A DNA stretch of 64,000 nt from positions 310,001 through 374,000 of the forward strand of contig NZ_FRCB01000002.1 in the NCBI RefSeq assembly GCF_900142765.1, read 5' to 3'. Below the pieces are notes generated by a model. The model made no database searches and was not told the DNA's origin. It worked only from the letters and a program-made list of their open reading frames with translations. A program made the position numbers and the translations under genes. This DNA comes from Roseovarius litoreus. GTDB lineage: Bacteria; Pseudomonadota; Alphaproteobacteria; Rhodobacterales; Rhodobacteraceae. Positions within the stretch are counted from its first letter, which is position 1. Each line of letters opens with the position of its first letter. Shown here piece by piece: positions 62,002-64,000 of this stretch.

Positions 62002-62814
62002 ATGGCGGTTGGAATTTTCGATAGCGGGCTGGGTGGCCTGACGGTTCTGGACGCGGTGGAAAAGCGCCTTCCGGATGTGCCTTTCGTCTATTTCGGGGAC
62101 AACGCACACGCGCCTTACGGGGTGCGCGATGCCGATGATGTTTACGATTTGACAACCAGAGCGGTCTCCCGGTTATGGGATGCGGGCTGCGATCTGGTGA
62201 TTTTGGCGTGCAACACCGCGAGTGCGGCGGCGCTGCGCCGGATGCAGGAAAACTGGGTGCCCCGCGACAAGCGGGTGCTGGGCGTTTTTGTTCCATTGAT
62301 TGAAGCACTTACCGAGCGGCAATGGGGCGACAACTCGCCGCCGCGAGAGGTGGCGGTCAAGCATGTGGCGCTGTTTGCGACGCCGGCGACGGTGAGCAGC
62401 CGGGCGTTTCAGAGGGAGTTGGCGTTCCGCGCGATTGGGGTCGATGTGGAGGCGCAGGCCTGCGGGGGCGTGGTGGACGCCATCGAAGAGGGCGACATGA
62501 TTCTGGCCGAGGCGCTGGTGCGCAGCCATGTCGATGCGCTCAAGCGCAAGATGCCCAATCCCGAGGCCGCGATCCTTGGCTGCACCCATTACCCCTTGAT
62601 GCAAAACGTTTTTCAGGATGCGTTGGGGCCGGATGTGCAGGTCTACAGCCAGGCGAATCTGGTGGCGGAAAGCCTTGCCGATTACCTGACGCGCCATCCC
62701 GCGATGCTGGGGTCGGGGACCGAGGCGGCGTTTCTGACCACCGGTGATCCCAAGCGGGTCTCGAGCCGGGCCACGCAGTTTTTGCGCCGGGAAATCATCT
62801 TCAGCGCCGCCTGA
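62002..62814 (+). CDS. murI: Glutamate racemase
   Basis: 270 residues. Cofactor-independent enzyme that provides D-Glu for peptidoglycan. The two catalytic Cys are seen in [18 protein letters not shown] and [13 protein letters not shown]; the substrate loop [21 protein letters not shown] and [17 protein letters not shown] are also typical. It follows the acyltransferase gene by 22 bp on the same strand and is separated from argC by 116 bp that contain the second copy of the two-copy element. Confidence 0.95.
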   Translation: MAVGIFDSGLGGLTVLDAVEKRLPDVPFVYFGDNAHAPYGVRDADDVYDLTTRAVSRLWDAGCDLVILACNTASAAALRRMQENWVPRDKRVLGVFVPLIEALTERQWGDNSPPREVAVKHVALFATPATVSSRAFQRELAFRAIGVDVEAQACGGVVDAIEEGDMILAEALVRSHVDALKRKMPNPEAAILGCTHYPLMQNVFQDALGPDVQVYSQANLVAESLADYLTRHPAMLGSGTEAAFLTTGDPKRVSSRATQFLRREIIFSAA

Positions 62815-62818
62815 GCGG

Positions 62819-62909
62819 GGTTTCGTACGATCCGTACCAAACCTACGCGGGTTTGGGACGAACCGAGGCGCCTCTTGGCATTATTGTGTCCAGCCTGTAC
62901 GCAACTGCC
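62819..62909 (+). repeat. Two-copy regulatory element, copy B (76-bp core 62834-62909)
   Basis: The core aligns without gaps to 13804-13879. Here GGTTTCGTAC (62819-62828) and GTACCAAACC (62834-62843) form a 9-of-10 dyad with 5 bp between; a second imperfect dyad GGTTTGGGACGAACC lies at 62850-62864. Near the right end TTGTGT (62884-62889) and ACGCAA (62899-62904) pair, with one wobble pair. A plausible promoter is TTGGCA (62875-62880), 17 bp, TACGCA. The core ends 21 bp before the argC ATG. Confidence 0.6.
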
Positions 62910-62930
62910 GACAAATTGCAGGAGTCCGAC

Positions 62931-63959
62931 ATGACCCGAAAGATCGCCATTCTGGGCGCCAGCGGCTATACCGGGGCCGAGCTTGTCCGGCTGATCGCCA
63001 CCCATCCGCAGATGGAGATCGTGGCGCTGGCGGCCAACTCGAAGGCGGGACAGAGCATGGCGCAGGTGTTCCCGCATCTGCGGCATCTGGACTTGCCGAA
63101 GCTGGTCACGATCGACGAGATCGATTTTGCCGGGATCGACCTGTGTTTCTGCGCGCTGCCGCACAAGACGAGCCAAGAGGTGATCGCCGCGCTGCCACGC
63201 GATCTGAAGATCGTCGATCTGAGCGCGGATTTCCGGCTGCGCGATCCTGCGGCCTATGAGCGGTGGTATGGCAACGCCCATGCCGCACCCGAGTTGCAGA
63301 AAGAGGCGGTCTATGGGCTGACCGAGTTCTACCGTGACGAGATCCGCGCCGCACGGCTGGTGGCGGGCACGGGCTGCAACGCGGCGACAGGGCAATACAT
63401 CCTGCGCCCGCTGATTGCGGCGGGGGTGATCGATCTGGACGATATCATCCTCGATCTCAAATGCGGCGTGTCGGGGGCTGGCCGGTCGCTCAAGGAAAAT
63501 CTGCTGCATGCCGAATTGAGCGAGGGCTATCACGCCTATGCGGTGGGCGGCACGCATCGGCATTTGGGCGAGTTCGATCAGGAGTTCAGCGCGATTGCCG
63601 GGCGCGACGTGCGCATCCAGTTCACCCCGCATCTGATCCCGGCGAACCGGGGCATTCTGGCCACCGGTTATGTCAAGGGTGAGGCGGGTGCGATCCATGC
63701 GGCCTTGGCCGAAGCTTATGAAGGAGAGCCGTTCATCGAGCTTTTGCCGATGGGCGAGGCGCCGAGCACCCGACATGTGAGGGGCAGCAACTTTTGCCAT
63801 ATCGGCGTGGTGGCTGACCGCATCCCCGGCAAGACGCTGGTGATCGCGGCTTTGGATAACCTGACAAAAGGTAGCAGCGGTCAGGCTTTGCAGAATGCCA
63901 ACCTGATGCTAGATATTCAGGAAACCGAAGGTCTGATGCTGGCCCCGGTCTTTCCTTGA
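62931..63959 (+). CDS. argC: N-acetyl-gamma-glutamyl-phosphate reductase
   Basis: 342 residues from ATG 62931 ([20 protein letters not shown]), with AGGAGT 6 nt upstream; an earlier in-frame ATG at 62853 lies inside the repeated element. NADPH-dependent third step of arginine synthesis. [19 protein letters not shown] is the cofactor loop, the catalytic Cys is in [16 protein letters not shown], and the His in [14 protein letters not shown]. The end is normal. It is followed by the start of ccmE, a gene order seen in this group. Confidence 0.96.
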   Translation: MTRKIAILGASGYTGAELVRLIATHPQMEIVALAANSKAGQSMAQVFPHLRHLDLPKLVTIDEIDFAGIDLCFCALPHKTSQEVIAALPRDLKIVDLSADFRLRDPAAYERWYGNAHAAPELQKEAVYGLTEFYRDEIRAARLVAGTGCNAATGQYILRPLIAAGVIDLDDIILDLKCGVSGAGRSLKENLLHAELSEGYHAYAVGGTHRHLGEFDQEFSAIAGRDVRIQFTPHLIPANRGILATGYVKGEAGAIHAALAEAYEGEPFIELLPMGEAPSTRHVRGSNFCHIGVVADRIPGKTLVIAALDNLTKGSSGQALQNANLMLDIQETEGLMLAPVFP

Positions 63960-63976
63960 TCTGAACGGGTCGCGCC

Positions 63977-64000
63977 ATGAAATCGCTCAAGAAGAAACGC
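63977..64000 (+). CDS. ccmE: Start of the next gene, probably ccmE (truncated at window edge)
   Basis: The last 8 codons of the window read MKSLKKKR, which fits the usual start of roseobacter CcmE (heme chaperone of cytochrome c maturation), and argC-ccmE is a common order. The call rests on eight residues and context only. Confidence 0.4.

Noticed and set aside
13804..62909. The two 76-bp copies as direct repeats or att sites bounding a genomic island
   Set aside because: The 49 kb between them holds housekeeping genes (uvrA, tkt, purL, coaD, murI) and no integrase, and the centres of the copies differ.
1..64000. CRISPR array, prophage, toxin-antitoxin or restriction system
   Set aside because: No regular short repeats with spacers, no phage or transposase genes, and the only nuclease-like gene (HNH, 13194-13778) belongs to a widespread chromosomal family without methylase partner.

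Overview
The window (64 kb, GC-rich) reads as chromosomal backbone of a roseobacter-type alphaproteobacterium (Rhodobacteraceae). Supporting signs are a VPLPA-CTERM-type cell-surface protein, an MttB-like methyltransferase, a TAXI-type TRAP transporter, a complete distal valine-degradation set, a bactofilin/LytM pair, the alphaproteobacterial direct-repeat LexA box GTTC-N7-GTTC in front of uvrA, and the purL-bolA-grxD and argC-ccmE gene orders. No rRNA, tRNA, CRISPR array, insertion sequence, integrase or prophage gene was recognised. Almost all of the DNA is accounted for by ordinary genes, so the unusual material lies in the short intergenic regions.

Layout. 1-6 kb: truncated MttB-like gene, an aminotransferase, cysS with a 13-codon Cys-rich leader ORF in front of it, cimA, and a squalene/phytoene synthase-like gene. 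6-12 kb: MFS transporter; cobalamin genes cobB and cobA on the minus strand facing away from cbiD-cobK-alkA on the plus strand. 12-16.5 kb: esterase, an intergenic region with two perfect inverted DnaA boxes, HNH nuclease, a YjdF-like membrane protein, bactofilin and an M23 peptidase. 16.6-30 kb: DUF455 protein and BCP peroxiredoxin, YhdP/AsmA-like giant protein overlapping queA, MFS transporter, DUF924, lipoamide dehydrogenase, a methyltransferase-like gene and uvrA. 30-38.3 kb: valine degradation (acyl-CoA dehydrogenase, 3-hydroxyisobutyryl-CoA hydrolase, mmsB; then mmsA with a divergent LysR gene), split by a YbdK-type ligase and the surface protein. 38.3-46.5 kb: CBS protein, coaD, two GAPDH paralogues separated by a previously uncalled 47-codon membrane ORF, DUF808, a PaiB-like regulator, a flavodoxin and transketolase. 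46.6-54 kb: coiled-coil gene plus zapA, TAXI-TRAP transporter, and a minus-strand run purL-bolA-two small membrane proteins-grxD. 54-64 kb: PLP lyase and M24 peptidase, a LysR gene divergent from a fused indolepyruvate:ferredoxin oxidoreductase, an acyltransferase, murI, argC and the first codons of ccmE.

Functional links: GAPDH and transketolase serve central carbon metabolism, and palindromes of the type bound by LacI-family CceR-like regulators lie at both gap genes. The valine genes run isobutyryl-CoA to propionyl-CoA and share CTTGCAA half-sites in their promoters. BolA and Grx4 are a known Fe-S partner pair, here with two unassigned membrane proteins between them.

The best candidates for something undescribed are: (i) a two-copy 76-bp regulatory element of fixed length (13804-13879 and 62834-62909) with conserved ends and dyads in each copy; (ii) a three-copy intergenic element made of a variable hairpin plus a constant CCCCGGGATATTT...GCCAGAAGAAA box, which in two cases runs into a ribosome-binding region; and (iii) the Cys-codon leader ORF of cysS. 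All positions were read by eye from the sequence; no database search or folding program was run.
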